Assembly (NCBI RefSeq): GCF_004681125.1
Contig: NZ_SIHO01000002.1
Span: 908,563-972,562, forward strand
Direction: 5' to 3'
From: Glacieibacterium arshaanense
Lineage (GTDB): Bacteria > Pseudomonadota > Alphaproteobacteria > Sphingomonadales > Sphingomonadaceae
Length of the DNA: 64,000 nt
Made by a program: the position numbers and the translations under genes. The notes beneath the pieces are model-generated. The model worked only from the letters and a program-made list of their open reading frames with translations. It ran no database searches and was not told the origin of the DNA. Positions 8,490-17,517 of this stretch are shown one piece after another (positions within the stretch are counted from its first letter, which is position 1; each line of letters begins with the position of its first letter).

Positions 8490-8696
8490 TTGCAAATTAT
8501 CGTCCGCGACAACAATGTTGATCAGGCGCTGCGCGCGCTCAAGAAAAAGCTCCAGCGCGAAGGCGTTTACCGCGAGATGAAGTTGCGCCGCCACTACGAA
8601 AAGCCGTCGGAAAAGCGCGCCCGTGAAAAGGCCGCCGCTGTCCGCCGTGCCCGCAAGCTCGAGCGCAAGCGCGCCGAGCGCGACGGCACCAAGTAA
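8490..8696 (+). CDS. rpsU: 30S ribosomal protein S21
   Basis: Small-subunit protein needed for initiation on mRNAs. The 68 residues begin [21 protein letters not shown] and carry the basic stretch [31 protein letters not shown] in family order. The start codon is TTG at 8490, set by GGAG at 8477-8480 with a 9-base gap; no ATG exists nearby in frame. The gene is followed after 5 bp by an FKBP isomerase gene, so the two form an operon ending at a strong terminator at 9249. Confidence 0.96.
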   Translation: MQIIVRDNNVDQALRALKKKLQREGVYREMKLRRHYEKPSEKRAREKAAAVRRARKLERKRAERDGTK

Positions 8697-8701
8697 GCAA
8701 C

Positions 8702-9223
8702 ATGGCAACGACGCCGCCCCTCGGGGCCGCGCCGACCTCGGGGGCAGCCAAATGGCTGGCCGCGGGTGTTCTGGTGCTGCTCGTCATCGTGCTCGGGCTA
8801 GTCTGGGCCGGTACGCAGGCGCAAGTCGAAGCTGTGCGCCCTGCCGACCTCGCCTTCCTCAAGGCCAACAAGGAAAAGTCCAGCGTGAAGACCACCGCAT
8901 CGGGCCTACAGTATGAAGTGCTGACCGAAGGCACGGGCCCGAGCCCGGCCAAGACCGACACTGTCGCTGTCCATTATGAAGGCAAGCTGATCGACGGCAC
9001 GGTCTTCGATTCGAGCATCGCCCGCGGCCAGCCGGCGGTGTTCCAGCTCGACCAGGTCATTCCCGGCTGGACCGAAGGCGTGCAGTTGATGAAGACCGGC
9101 GGCAAGTACCGCTTCACCATCCCGCCCGAACTCGGTTACGGCGCCCGCGGCGCCGGCGGCGTCATTCCGCCGAACGCAGTGTTGGTGTTCGAAGTCGAAC
9201 TGCTCGGCGTAAAGGGCAAGTAA
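8702..9223 (+). CDS. FKBP-type peptidyl-prolyl cis-trans isomerase, membrane-anchored
   Basis: Folding helper that isomerises Xaa-Pro bonds, probably in the periplasm. There are 173 residues: a short N-terminal tail, one transmembrane helix at about 17-38 (WLAAGVLVLLVIVLGLVWAG), a linker, then the FKBP domain at about 65-172. The domain shows SGLQYEVLTEGTG, VAVHYEGKLIDGTVFDSS, QVIPGWTEGVQLM and the tail GGVIPPNAVLVFEVELL. These are the active-site residues of a functional FKBP. It is co-transcribed with rpsU (5 bp gap). Confidence 0.93.
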   Translation: MATTPPLGAAPTSGAAKWLAAGVLVLLVIVLGLVWAGTQAQVEAVRPADLAFLKANKEKSSVKTTASGLQYEVLTEGTGPSPAKTDTVAVHYEGKLIDGTVFDSSIARGQPAVFQLDQVIPGWTEGVQLMKTGGKYRFTIPPELGYGARGAGGVIPPNAVLVFEVELLGVKGK

Positions 9224-9248
9224 GCTTGACGCAGCGCAGCTGAATCGG

Positions 9249-9279
9249 GGGCGGGGGTGCAAGCTCCCGCCCTTTTTCT
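9249..9279 (+). terminator. Rho-independent terminator of rpsU-FKBP
   Basis: GGGCGGG at 9249-9255 pairs with CCCGCCC at 9266-9272, followed directly by TTTTT and CTT. It stands 26 bp after the FKBP stop codon. Textbook form. Confidence 0.9.
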
Positions 9280-9287
9280 TTGGAAGA

Positions 9288-9319
9288 GCTTCCGGCGGGC
9301 AGGCCCGAGGCCTGCACCC
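9288..9319. repeat. REP-like repeat, single arm (copy B)
   Basis: A single arm of the repeat family: GCTTCCGGCGGGCAGG, then the inner hairpin CAGGCC-cga-GGCCTG, then TGCACCC. The facing second arm is missing. It lies between the 3' ends of the FKBP gene and the AI-2E family gene, which are convergent. Confidence 0.8.
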
Positions 9320-9321
9320 GA

Positions 9322-10401
9322 TTATTCTTCGGTGTGCGTCGCCGTGCTGCGGTGCGACAGCGCTACCTTGGCCATCGCCACGATCGGGTCGGCCAGCGCG
9401 ACACCGATGATGCCGAACAGCACGCCGAACAGCAGTTGGGCTGCCAGCACGACGGCGGGTGCGAGATCGACGACGCGCTTCTCGATGATCGGCGTCAGCA
9501 CATAGCCTTCAAGGAACTGGACGAAGGCAAATATGGCGAGTGCCCACAGCCCGGTATCGACTCCGGCCGAAAACCCCATCGCCACCACCACGACGCCGGC
9601 AATCATCGGTCCCAGCGTCGGGATGAACGCCAGCAGCCCCGATGTCAGCCCGAGCAGCCCGGCGAGCGGCACACCGGCCGCCCACAGCCCGACAAACATG
9701 ATGCTGCCTTCGATCGCCATAGCCAGCAGGCGACCACCGATCCAGTGCCGCAATGTGCGCGCGCACGCCTTGACGGTTTCGGCCATGTCGGCACGGTGCG
9801 CTTCGGGCGTCAGCCATTCGATGCCGCGTTCATAAATGCGCGGATCGACCGCGACGTAAATGCCGATCATCAGCATGAACACGATGCTGCCCACGGCACT
9901 GAGGAAACTGCCGAGCGTCTCGCGTACGCTGCCGAGCGAGCCGGCGAATTCGTGCTGTACGGTCCCGAACGGGTCGCGCCCGACCTCGCCGAGGTCGACG
10001 CCGTTGCCGCGCGCATATTCAGCCAGCGTTGCGAACTGCACCGTCAGCGTGCTGCGCAACTGGGCATATTGTTCGGCGAGCTGGTAGCTGGCGAACAGCA
10101 CGAAACTGGTCAGCGCCACCATCAGCAGCGTGACAACCACCGCCATGCGCAACTGCATCGGCGCGCGCCAGATCCGGCCCAGCTGGCGTTCGGCGCCCTG
10201 CAGCGCGGCGGCCACGACCAGTCCGCCGATGATGAGCATCAGCATCGGCGCGAGCTTCCACGCCAGCCAGACGAACGCCGCCATGCCGATCCAGATGCTG
10301 GCGTCGCGCAGCGCGTTGCGGCCGCGCTCGCTGTGCGGTTCGATCGGACTCGCGGTCAGGGGTGCGGGCGGCGGCTTTGGCGTGGCCGGCTTGCGCGCCA
10401 T
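9322..10401 (-). CDS. AI-2E family transporter (TqsA/PerM-like membrane protein)
   Basis: Polytopic inner-membrane protein of about 359 residues in the AI-2E transporter family, members of which export small molecules or act as Na+/H+ antiporters. Visible are an N-terminal helix pair (WIGMAAFVWLAWKLAPMLMLIIGGLVVAAAL), a soluble central part, and C-terminal helices with the family stretch LLGLTSGLLAFIPTLGPMIAGVVVV followed by LEGYVLTPIIEKRVVDLAP. The ATG at 10401 is chosen because it falls 5 bp after the lepB stop; the longer frame to 10482 would overlap lepB widely. The substrate is unknown. It occupies the place after lepB where rnc and era often stand. Confidence 0.88.
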   Translation of the reverse strand: MARKPATPKPPPAPLTASPIEPHSERGRNALRDASIWIGMAAFVWLAWKLAPMLMLIIGGLVVAAALQGAERQLGRIWRAPMQLRMAVVVTLLMVALTSFVLFASYQLAEQYAQLRSTLTVQFATLAEYARGNGVDLGEVGRDPFGTVQHEFAGSLGSVRETLGSFLSAVGSIVFMLMIGIYVAVDPRIYERGIEWLTPEAHRADMAETVKACARTLRHWIGGRLLAMAIEGSIMFVGLWAAGVPLAGLLGLTSGLLAFIPTLGPMIAGVVVVAMGFSAGVDTGLWALAIFAFVQFLEGYVLTPIIEKRVVDLAPAVVLAAQLLFGVLFGIIGVALADPIVAMAKVALSHRSTATHTEE

Positions 10402-10406
10402 CTTCG

Positions 10407-11237
10407 TCAGTTCTTCGCCGGCGGCGCGGATACCTGTGGGCGCAGCGACATGAAAGCGCGATCGCCGCGCAGCGCGCCCCACCAGCTCAGCGGGTTGAGC
10501 GTCGTCGAGCCATCGAGCGAGAAGGTGGTAAATTCGGCGCGGCCAACCAGATTTTCGATCGGCAGCATCGCCAGCCCGCCCATTTCGGCGGGGAAGCGGC
10601 TGTCTTCGCTGTTGTCGCGGTTGTCGCCCATCAGGAAGATATGGCCTTCGGGGACGATCATCGGCGGCGTGTTGTCCTGCGGCGTCGGGAACAGGTCGAG
10701 CACGTCATAGCTGACGCCGCTCGGCAGCGTCTCGCGGTAGCGCGGGTAGCGGCAGACGGTGACGCCGTCGGGGCGGACGATGCGGTACTGCACAACCGCC
10801 GGATCGAGGCAATCGGTATTGGGCGACACCACCAGATCGACCGGTGGCAGCGGCGTCTTGGGCACCGCAACGCCGTTGAGCCACAGCTGGCCGTCGCGCA
10901 TTTCGACGGTATCACCCGGCAGCCCGATGAGGCGCTTGATATAGTCGACATGGTCGATCGGCGACTTGATGACTACGACGTCGCCGCGTTCGGGCAGGCG
11001 GCCGAACAGGCGGCCCGGCACAGTCGGCAGGCTGATCCAGCTCGGCGACATGGTCGAATAGCCATAGGGGTATTTCGACACGATCAGCCGGTCACCGGTG
11101 ACCAGCCCCGGCAGCATCGACTCGCTGGGGATGAAGAACGGCTTGGCAATGAAGCTGTGGATGCCGAACACGATCAGCCCGAGCAGCGCCAGTTGCTTGA
11201 GCTCGCCCACCCAGTCGGTTTTCTTCTTCTCGGTCAT
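10407..11237 (-). CDS. lepB: Signal peptidase I
   Basis: Membrane serine protease that removes signal peptides from exported proteins on the periplasmic face. In 276 residues it has one N-terminal transmembrane helix (about 14-32), then [10 protein letters not shown] with the catalytic Ser40, and [10 protein letters not shown] with the general-base Lys91. The later signature [11 protein letters not shown] is present near residue 201. The start ATG overlaps the acpS stop in an ATGA tetramer, so it is coupled to pdxJ-acpS. Length and motifs are normal for alphaproteobacteria. Confidence 0.96.
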   Translation of the reverse strand: MTEKKKTDWVGELKQLALLGLIVFGIHSFIAKPFFIPSESMLPGLVTGDRLIVSKYPYGYSTMSPSWISLPTVPGRLFGRLPERGDVVVIKSPIDHVDYIKRLIGLPGDTVEMRDGQLWLNGVAVPKTPLPPVDLVVSPNTDCLDPAVVQYRIVRPDGVTVCRYPRYRETLPSGVSYDVLDLFPTPQDNTPPMIVPEGHIFLMGDNRDNSEDSRFPAEMGGLAMLPIENLVGRAEFTTFSLDGSTTLNPLSWWGALRGDRAFMSLRPQVSAPPAKN

Positions 11238-11668
11238 GGTTGGCCTTTATCGAGTGGCGGGACGTCGAGCCGCACCGCGAAAATCAGCACGAACGCCTGT
11301 GCCCAGGGGTGGTCATCGGTCATCGTCAGATGGATTTCAGCCTTATGCCCTGCCGGCGTGATGCGCGCCAGTTGTTCGGCGGCGCCACCGGTCAGCTGCA
11401 GCGTCGGCGCGCCCGACGGCAGGTTGACGACGCCCATGTCGCGCCAGAACACGCCCTTGCGAAACCCCGTGCCGAGCGCCTTCGAGCACGCCTCCTTGGC
11501 GGCGAAGCGCTTGGCATAGGTCGCGGCGCGGGTCATCTGGCGACGATCGGATTTCGCCTGTTCGACAGGCGTGAAGATGCGGTCGAGGAAGCGCGTGCCG
11601 AAGCGGTCGATCGAACCGGCGATGCGGTCGATGTTACACAGGTCAGAACCGATGCCGATCACGCTCAT
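11234..11668 (-). CDS. acpS: Holo-[acyl-carrier-protein] synthase
   Basis: Transfers the 4'-phosphopantetheine arm from CoA to acyl carrier protein for fatty acid synthesis. The 144 residues begin [16 protein letters not shown], with the metal-binding Asp, and carry [16 protein letters not shown], the family signature with the second acidic ligand. Start 11668 is chosen by the family N-terminus; an upstream in-frame ATG at 11719 would run into pdxJ. It sits in pyrE-pdxJ-acpS-lepB with a 10 bp gap after pdxJ. Confidence 0.95.
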   Translation of the reverse strand: MSVIGIGSDLCNIDRIAGSIDRFGTRFLDRIFTPVEQAKSDRRQMTRAATYAKRFAAKEACSKALGTGFRKGVFWRDMGVVNLPSGAPTLQLTGGAAEQLARITPAGHKAEIHLTMTDDHPWAQAFVLIFAVRLDVPPLDKGQP

Positions 11669-11678
11669 CTGGGGACGC

Positions 11679-12407
11679 TCATTTACGCGCGGCGTCCATC
11701 CGCGCCCGCATTTCGGCAATCGCCGCGGGCAGCCCGCTGAACACCGCCTCGCCGATCAGGAAATGCCCGATGTTGAGTTCGGCAAGTTCGGGGATCGCCG
11801 CAACCGGCCCGACATTGTCGTAGGTCAGCCCGTGGCCGGCATGGATTTCGAGGCCCAGCGCGGCACCGTAAGTTGCCGCCGCTTGCAACCGCGCCAGCTC
11901 GACCGGCACCGCATCGCCTTCGGCGTGGGCGTAAGGGCCAGTGTGGAGTTCGACAACCGGTGCGCCCAGCCGTGCTGCCGCATCAAGTTGTGCTTTTTCG
12001 GGCGCGATGAACAGGCTGACGCGGATGCCGGCTGCCTTCAACCGCGCGACAATCGGCGCCAGGCTGTTGTGCTGGCCCGCGGCATCGAGGCCGCCTTCGG
12101 TGGTGCGCTCGGCACGGCGTTCGGGGACGATGCACGCGGCGTGCGGCTTGTGGCGCAGCGCAATCGCCAGCATCTCGTCGGTGGCCGCCATTTCGAGGTT
12201 GAGCGGCAGGCTGATGGTGCCGATCAGCCGGTCGAGGTCGTCATCGGTGATATGGCGGCGGTCTTCGCGCAGGTGTGCGGTAATGCCATCAGCGCCGGCG
12301 CTGTCAGCGACTTCCGCCGCACGCACCGGGTCGGGAAACGCCCCGCCGCGCGCGTTGCGGATGGTCGCGACATGATCGATGTTGACGCCCAGCCGCAGCT
12401 TGGTCAC
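11679..12407 (-). CDS. pdxJ: Pyridoxine 5'-phosphate synthase
   Basis: Condenses 3-amino-2-oxopropyl phosphate with 1-deoxyxylulose 5-phosphate to pyridoxine 5'-phosphate, the last ring-forming step of vitamin B6 synthesis. The 242-residue TIM barrel opens [18 protein letters not shown], the family signature, and carries [12 protein letters not shown] and [12 protein letters not shown]. It starts with GTG inside a GTGA overlap with the pyrE stop, so the two are coupled. Adjacent acpS is the usual partner in proteobacteria. Confidence 0.96.
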   Translation of the reverse strand: MTKLRLGVNIDHVATIRNARGGAFPDPVRAAEVADSAGADGITAHLREDRRHITDDDLDRLIGTISLPLNLEMAATDEMLAIALRHKPHAACIVPERRAERTTEGGLDAAGQHNSLAPIVARLKAAGIRVSLFIAPEKAQLDAAARLGAPVVELHTGPYAHAEGDAVPVELARLQAAATYGAALGLEIHAGHGLTYDNVGPVAAIPELAELNIGHFLIGEAVFSGLPAAIAEMRARMDAARK

Positions 12408-12982
12408 GCTCTGGAGCCAGGCTTGATGGCGGGTATCGCCGCGAGTTCGGGTGGCAGCGCATCGGCGCTGTAGCTCGGTACATTGAGGCGGATCAGCGGC
12501 GTGAACGGCACGCCGAGATCGGCCTTGCCGTTCGAGCGGTCAACGAGCGATGCCGCATGGATGACCTTGCCGCCGGCAGCCTCGATCGCTGCGATAGCTT
12601 CTCGCGATGACAACCCGGTGGTGACGACGTCTTCCATCATCAGCACCTTTTGCCCCGGCGTCAGCGCGAAGCCGCGGCGCAGTTCGAACGTGCCTTGCGG
12701 CCGCTCGACGAACATCGAATCGACACCCAGCGCGCGCGCCAGTTCATAGCCGCAGATCAGCCCACCCATTGCCGGCGCAATCACCGCACTGACTTCGCTG
12801 CGCACCGCGGCGGGCAGCTTGGCGGCGAGCGCACTGCACAGTCGTTCGGCCCGCGCCGGGCTCATCAACACGCGCGCGCACTGCAGATAGCGCGGACTGC
12901 GCAGCCCCGATGACAGGATGAAATGACCTTCGAGCAGCGCATTGGCGGCGCGGAACTCGGCGAGAATGGCTTCGTCGTTCAT
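12404..12982 (-). CDS. pyrE: Orotate phosphoribosyltransferase
   Basis: Makes orotidine monophosphate from orotate and PRPP in pyrimidine synthesis. The 192 residues contain the PRPP-binding signature [18 protein letters not shown], the FVERPQG loop, and the N-terminal [15 protein letters not shown] strand-helix. ATG 12982 was chosen because the family starts a few residues before AILAEF; the frame extends upstream to 13084 without family resemblance. First gene of the pyrE-pdxJ-acpS-lepB run, 52 bp after rsh. Confidence 0.93.
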   Translation of the reverse strand: MNDEAILAEFRAANALLEGHFILSSGLRSPRYLQCARVLMSPARAERLCSALAAKLPAAVRSEVSAVIAPAMGGLICGYELARALGVDSMFVERPQGTFELRRGFALTPGQKVLMMEDVVTTGLSSREAIAAIEAAGGKVIHAASLVDRSNGKADLGVPFTPLIRLNVPSYSADALPPELAAIPAIKPGSRA

Positions 12983-13034
12983 GGCGCCGAGGATTAGCGA
13001 CTTTGCACAGGCTGCGCCAGTGCATGCGCGCGCA

Positions 13035-15158
13035 CTAACCGCGCTCGACCGACACCACCGACTGTGTTGCGCGCAGGGCCGCAATGATGTTGGTCAGATG
13101 CGCCAGCCCGTCGACTTCCATGTCGATGACGAAGCTGTGGAACTGGCGGTCGCGGTCGCGCAGGTTAACGTTGACGATATTGGCGCCGTGGTGCGCGAGG
13201 ATACCGGTCACCGCCGCCAGTGCGCCGGGCTTGTTGTGGACGACAGCAATCAATTGCGCGACGGCGACTTCGCTGTCGGTGACCCAGCGCAGGTCGAGCC
13301 ATTCGAGCCCGTCATCGCCTTCGAGCATCGAACAGTCGATGCGGTGGACTTCGATACCGGTGCCCGGCCGGCGCAGCCCGACAATGCGGTCGCCGGGGAT
13401 CGGGTGGCAGCACTCTTCCAACCGGTAGGCGACGCCGGGCGTCAGCCCGGTGATCGGGATCGCCGCCTGCTGGCCGGCGCGCGCGCTCGCCGCCTTGCTG
13501 CCGCGCTTGCCGGCCTTGCCGAGCCCGACGGTAGACCCCGGCAGCACCGCTTCAAGCAGTGCCGCATCGGTCAGTGTCTGCCGCGCCAGCGCGATGTACA
13601 GCGCGTTGCGGTCGGCGAGCTTGAGCCGCTTCAGCGCTTCGGCAATCGCTGCGTCGTCGAGCGGGCGCTTCAAGCGCGCGACAATTTCGTCGAACAGTTT
13701 GCGACCCATCGCCAGCTGGCCCTCGCGCTGCAGATTGCGGACGTGACGCCGCACTGCCGACCGCGCCTTGGCGGTAACGACGAAGCTCTCCCACGCCGGA
13801 TCGGGGGTGGCGGTCTTGGAGCGCAGAATCTCGACCTGGTCGCCGTTGACCAACGTGTCGCGCAAGCCGACCGTGCGGCCGTTGATCTTGGCGCCGATGC
13901 AGCTATCGCCGAGCGAGGTGTGCACGGCATAGGCGAAATCGACCGCGGTCGAGCCCGCCGGCAGCTGGATCAGCTCGCCCTTTGGGGTAAACGCGAACAC
14001 CTGGTCCTGGAACATCGCCATGCGCGTGTGTTCGAGCAGTTCTTCGGGGCTGGCGGCATGGTCGAGAATTTCGAGCAGGTCGCTGATCCACGGGTACGAT
14101 TCGCGCGCCGCGGCGCCCTCGTCGCCCTGTTTGTAGGCCCAGTGCGCCGCCAGCCCGAGCTCGGCTTCGGCGTGCATCGCGGCGTCGCGGATCTGGATTT
14201 CGATGCGCATGTTCTCGTTGTGCATCACCGTGGTGTGTAGCGAACGATAGCCGTTGCGCTTGGGCGTCGAGATGAAATCCTTGAAGCGCCCCGGCACCAT
14301 CGGCCAGCGCCGGTGCAGCACGCCGAGCGCGCGGTAACATATCGCCGGATCACCGACGACGACGCGGAACGCCATGACATCGGACAATTGCTCGAACGCC
14401 ATGTGGCGGCGCTGCATTTTGCGCCAGATCGAATAGGGACGCTTTTCGCGCCCGACGACCTCAGCCTCGATACCGGCCTGGCCGAGTAGCATGCGGATGC
14501 CGCTCGATATGCGCTTGACGACATCGCCGCCACCGGCGCGCAGCTGTTCGAGGCGCTTGCTGATTGTCGCATAGGCTTCGGGCTCGAGCTGGCGGAAGCT
14601 CAGTTCCTGCAGCTCGTCCATGAAGTCATACATGCCGATGCGTTCGGCGAGCGGCGCATAGATATCCATCGTCTCGCGCGCGATGCGGCGGCGCTTGTCG
14701 GGATTCTTGATGAAATCAAGCGTCCGCATGTTGTGGAGGCGGTCGGCGAGCTTGACCAGCAGCACGCGGATGTCGTCGGACATCGCCACCAGGAACTTGC
14801 GCATGTTCTCGGCGGCGCGTTCGGTATCGGTCTGCGCTTCGATGCGGCTCAGTTTGGTGACGCCGTCGACCAGCCGCGCGACATTGGCGCCGAACAGCTT
14901 CTCGATCTGCTCGGTTGTCGCGACAGTGTCCTCGACGGTGTCGTGGAGAATACCCGTCGCAATGGTCTCGTCGTCGAGCTGCAGGTCGGTGAGGATGCCC
15001 GCGACTTCGATCGGATGGCTGAAATAGGGGTCGCCGCTGGCGCGCAGTTGCGAGCCGTGCGCCTTCATCGAGAAGACATAGGCGCGGTTGAGCAAATCCT
15101 CGTCCGCGTCGGGGTCATAGGATTTTACGCGTTCGACAAGTTCATACTGGCGGAGCAT
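13035..15158 (-). CDS. rsh: Bifunctional (p)ppGpp synthetase/hydrolase (RelA/SpoT homologue)
   Basis: Makes and degrades the stringent-response alarmone (p)ppGpp. Its 707 residues show the full long-RSH order. The HD hydrolase domain has [11 protein letters not shown] and [13 protein letters not shown] near residues 45-75. The synthetase domain has [11 protein letters not shown] near 300. The TGS domain ([28 protein letters not shown]) is near 385-445, and an ACT domain closes the protein ([24 protein letters not shown]). The HD motif is intact, so hydrolysis is expected. rpoZ, encoding the RNA polymerase subunit that helps bind ppGpp in proteobacteria, lies just upstream on the same strand, a widespread pairing. 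Confidence 0.95.
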   Translation of the reverse strand: MLRQYELVERVKSYDPDADEDLLNRAYVFSMKAHGSQLRASGDPYFSHPIEVAGILTDLQLDDETIATGILHDTVEDTVATTEQIEKLFGANVARLVDGVTKLSRIEAQTDTERAAENMRKFLVAMSDDIRVLLVKLADRLHNMRTLDFIKNPDKRRRIARETMDIYAPLAERIGMYDFMDELQELSFRQLEPEAYATISKRLEQLRAGGGDVVKRISSGIRMLLGQAGIEAEVVGREKRPYSIWRKMQRRHMAFEQLSDVMAFRVVVGDPAICYRALGVLHRRWPMVPGRFKDFISTPKRNGYRSLHTTVMHNENMRIEIQIRDAAMHAEAELGLAAHWAYKQGDEGAAARESYPWISDLLEILDHAASPEELLEHTRMAMFQDQVFAFTPKGELIQLPAGSTAVDFAYAVHTSLGDSCIGAKINGRTVGLRDTLVNGDQVEILRSKTATPDPAWESFVVTAKARSAVRRHVRNLQREGQLAMGRKLFDEIVARLKRPLDDAAIAEALKRLKLADRNALYIALARQTLTDAALLEAVLPGSTVGLGKAGKRGSKAASARAGQQAAIPITGLTPGVAYRLEECCHPIPGDRIVGLRRPGTGIEVHRIDCSMLEGDDGLEWLDLRWVTDSEVAVAQLIAVVHNKPGALAAVTGILAHHGANIVNVNLRDRDRQFHSFVIDMEVDGLAHLTNIIAALRATQSVVSVERG

Positions 15159-15207
15159 GGACCGATAGTGGGGGCAGGGGGCGAAACGCGCAACCCGCTA
15201 CTTCTTT

Positions 15208-15228
15208 CCCCTCCCGGAACGGGAGGGG
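15208..15228. repeat. Short perfect hairpin in the rpoZ-rsh gap
   Basis: CCCCTCCCG and CGGGAGGGG pair around a GAA loop. It is followed by a second small hairpin (GTGGC-aaa-GCCAC, about 15293) within the 260-bp gap. No U-tract follows on the transcribed strand, so it is not an obvious terminator. CCCTCCC-type hairpins are common dispersed repeats in related genomes. Confidence 0.6.
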
Positions 15229-15418
15229 CACTACGCGCGGTACGCGTGGCGGGGGTGGGTGCTTAGGGGTAGGAAGGGCAGTAAGGGCGTCGTGGCAAAG
15301 CCACGCCGTCGGACGGGCTCGTCGGCATTGCCTCCACCCCGCCGGCCGGAATTCGCGCGAGTCCGCGCGTAAGCCAAAATTCGCGAAGGGCAAATCTTGG
15401 CTTGCGCGCTGGCCGCGC

Positions 15419-15760
15419 TCATTCGTAGTCGGGACCCAAGTTCTGGTTCCGCGGCGGCTGCGCAGCCGTCAGGCGCAACGCTTCAGCCGAAGCCGAAATC
15501 GAACCGATCGCATCGGGGGCATCGTCTTCAGCCTGCACGACGCGCTGCATCGAGGCGACAATGGCTTCCTGCAGCTCGGCGGGATGCACCTTGATCTCGG
15601 CGATTTCGCGCAGCGCGACGACGGGGTTTTTATCGCGGTCGCGGTCGACGAGCAGCTCGGCGCCGCTCGAAATCTGACGCGAACGCTGGCCGGCCATGAG
15701 CACGAGTTCAAAGCGGTTGGGGATTTTGTCGACGCAATCTTCGACGGTGACGCGCGCCAT
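15419..15760 (-). CDS. rpoZ: RNA polymerase omega subunit
   Basis: Small subunit that helps fold the beta-prime subunit of RNA polymerase and contributes to ppGpp binding. The 113 residues begin [30 protein letters not shown], the conserved N-terminus, and include the [12 protein letters not shown] segment. The C-terminal part is variable and acidic. It lies directly upstream of rsh, separated by 260 bp containing small hairpins. The call is firm. Confidence 0.96.
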   Translation of the reverse strand: MARVTVEDCVDKIPNRFELVLMAGQRSRQISSGAELLVDRDRDKNPVVALREIAEIKVHPAELQEAIVASMQRVVQAEDDAPDAIGSISASAEALRLTAAQPPRNQNLGPDYE

Positions 15761-15849
15761 CGGGCAACTCCGGTGATAAAGGCAAGGCGCGCTCCTAGCA
15801 GTCGCAGGGCCTCGGCGTCAATGAAAACACCCCTACTGGGCGCTTTTGC

Positions 15850-15878
15850 TTGACCTCGTCGCCCCATCCCCCTAAGGA
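15850..15878 (+). promoter_or_regulatory. Candidate sigma-70 promoter of rpsD
   Basis: TTGACC at 15850-15855, a 17-base spacer and TAAGGA at 15873-15878, then CGCGCCTT. Spacing and discriminator are the same as at rpmJ. A start near 15885 would give a leader of about 120 bases containing a nested hairpin. Confidence 0.65.
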
Positions 15879-15903
15879 CGCGCCTTCGCAATTGACCCTG
15901 CAC

Positions 15904-15959
15904 CCCCGGTGAAGCAGGCGTCGCATCCGGTTTTGAGGCCGGATGGTGCGGGACCGGGG
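15904..15959 (+). promoter_or_regulatory. Nested hairpin in the rpsD leader
   Basis: The outer arms CCCCGGT (15904-15910) and ACCGGGG (15953-15959) enclose inner arms CATCCGG (15924-15930) and CCGGATG (15939-15945). The hairpin ends 48 bases before the rpsD ATG and has no U-tract, so termination is unlikely. A leader bound by S4 itself, as known for S4 control in other bacteria, is a plausible but unproven role. Confidence 0.55.
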
Positions 15960-16007
15960 TTCGGCCTGACGCTGTTGTCGGCCGAGTTACAGCAAATCGG
16001 AGCGACC

Positions 16008-16619
16008 ATGTCCAAACGTCAAAATGCCAAGTACAAGCTCGATCGCCGCATGGGCGAAAACATCTGGGGCCGCCCCAAGTCGCCGGTCAACAAGCGCGAA
16101 TACGGTCCCGGCCAGCACGGCCAGCGCCGCAAGGGCAAGCTCAGCGACTTCGGTATCCAGCTGCGCGCCAAGCAGAAGCTCAAGGGCTACTACGGTGACG
16201 TGACCGAAAAGCAGTTCCGCGCCACCTACGCCGAAGCCGTGCGCATGAAGGGCGATACCTCGCAGAACCTCATCGGCCTGCTCGAACAGCGCCTCGACAT
16301 GGTCGTCTATCGCGCCAAGTTCGCGCCGACGATCTTCGCCGCGCGCCAGATCGTCAACCACGGCCACATCCTGGTCAACGGCAAGCGCTGCAACATCGCT
16401 TCGGCGAAGGTCAAGGTCGGCGATGTCGTCGAACTCGGCTCGAAGGCCAAGGAAATGGCGCTGGTGCTCGAAGCCCAGGGCCTGACCGAGCGCGATGTGC
16501 CGGAATATGTTTCGGTCGACGGTTCGAAGGCCACTTACGTTCGCGTCCCGACGCTCGACGAAGTGCCCTATGCGGTGAAGATGGAACCCAACCTCGTCGT
16601 CGAATTCTATTCGCGCTAA
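16008..16619 (+). CDS. rpsD: 30S ribosomal protein S4
   Basis: Primary 16S rRNA-binding protein that nucleates small-subunit assembly. The 203 residues start [20 protein letters not shown] and include the S4 RNA-binding domain near 94-155 ([33 protein letters not shown]). The ATG at 16008 is set by the family N-terminus; the frame is open further upstream through the leader hairpin. The gene is monocistronic, with its own promoter and a strong terminator at 16644. Confidence 0.97.
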   Translation: MSKRQNAKYKLDRRMGENIWGRPKSPVNKREYGPGQHGQRRKGKLSDFGIQLRAKQKLKGYYGDVTEKQFRATYAEAVRMKGDTSQNLIGLLEQRLDMVVYRAKFAPTIFAARQIVNHGHILVNGKRCNIASAKVKVGDVVELGSKAKEMALVLEAQGLTERDVPEYVSVDGSKATYVRVPTLDEVPYAVKMEPNLVVEFYSR

Positions 16620-16643
16620 GCCGCGACGACGACGCAGAAAACA

Positions 16644-16677
16644 GGCGCCGGGGCGAAAGCTCCGGCGCCATTTTTTT
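16644..16677 (+). terminator. Rho-independent terminator of rpsD
   Basis: GGCGCCGGGGC pairs with GCTCCGGCGCC across a GAAA tetraloop (one G-T wobble), followed by A and seven T. It lies 24 bp after rpsD. The leftward DsbA-like gene ends 28 bp further on. Confidence 0.93.
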
Positions 16678-16704
16678 GCGATGGCAACTGCCGCTAGGCG
16701 GCGC

Positions 16705-17487
16705 CTAGCCCTGCGTTTTGGCCTTGTTGGCGCGTGCATCGGCAACGGCCTTGGCGAGCACGTCGTAACCCACTGCGCCGCTCAGGATTTGATCGCCGAC
16801 GACATAGCTTGGCGTGCCGGTCAGCCCGAGCGCACGGCCGAGTTCGAGGTTCTTGTCGATCTCGGCCTTGACGGCACCCGACTGCATCGCCTTGGCGGTG
16901 GCAACTTCGTTGAGCCCGCTGGCGCGTACCGTCGCGACGATGCGTTCATGCGTCGGTCGCCCGGGGCCTTCGAACATCGCGTTGTTGAACGCGACGTAGC
17001 GGTTCTGCTGCGCGGCAGCGAGGCTGGCGGCGGCGGCTTCGTCCGACGCCGGCCCAAGCACCGGGAAGTCGCGGTAGACGACGCGCAGATTCTTGTCGGT
17101 GGCGATCAGTTTGGTGACATCGGCGTGGCTGGCGCGGCAATAGGGACAGGCATAGTCGAAGAAGACCACCAGTGTGGTGTCGCCATTGGGGTTGCCCGCC
17201 ACCGCGCCGGCGAACGGCTTTTCGATTTCGGCGCGGTTGCTGGCGAGCAGCTTGCTGACTTCGCGCGCTTGCATGCCGTTGATGGCTTCGGGAATGATTT
17301 CGGGGTGTGTCAGGATATAGTCGCGGACGATGGCTTCGATCGCGGCGCGTTCGGCGGGCGAATATTGCGTCGCCGGCGAACTGGCGGCGCCATTGGCGCT
17401 GCCCGACGCGAAGATGCCGAAGCTGAGCGCTGCAACCGCCACACCGACAAGCAGCATCTTGCTGCGTTCCGAATTGAAGTGTTTCAC
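16705..17487 (-). CDS. DsbA family thiol oxidoreductase/isomerase
   Basis: Periplasmic thioredoxin-fold protein of the DsbA/DsbG-like group. Its 260 residues begin with a hydrophobic segment at 11-30 (MLLVGVAVAALSFGIFASGS), which acts as signal or anchor. A helical N-terminal part (about 40-95) resembles the ScsC-type trimerisation stalk. The catalytic domain has FFDYACPYC with Cys114 and Cys117, and a cis-Pro loop LTGTPSYVVGDQ. Whether it oxidises, isomerises or protects thiols is not decided by sequence. It is followed on the same strand, after 30 bp, by the M48 protease gene upstream at 17518, suggesting a shared transcript for envelope protein quality control. Confidence 0.88.
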   Translation of the reverse strand: MKHFNSERSKMLLVGVAVAALSFGIFASGSANGAASSPATQYSPAERAAIEAIVRDYILTHPEIIPEAINGMQAREVSKLLASNRAEIEKPFAGAVAGNPNGDTTLVVFFDYACPYCRASHADVTKLIATDKNLRVVYRDFPVLGPASDEAAAASLAAAQQNRYVAFNNAMFEGPGRPTHERIVATVRASGLNEVATAKAMQSGAVKAEIDKNLELGRALGLTGTPSYVVGDQILSGAVGYDVLAKAVADARANKAKTQG

Positions 17488-17517
17488 GAATAGTCCTTAT
17501 CGTCGGGCCGGTGCCGG

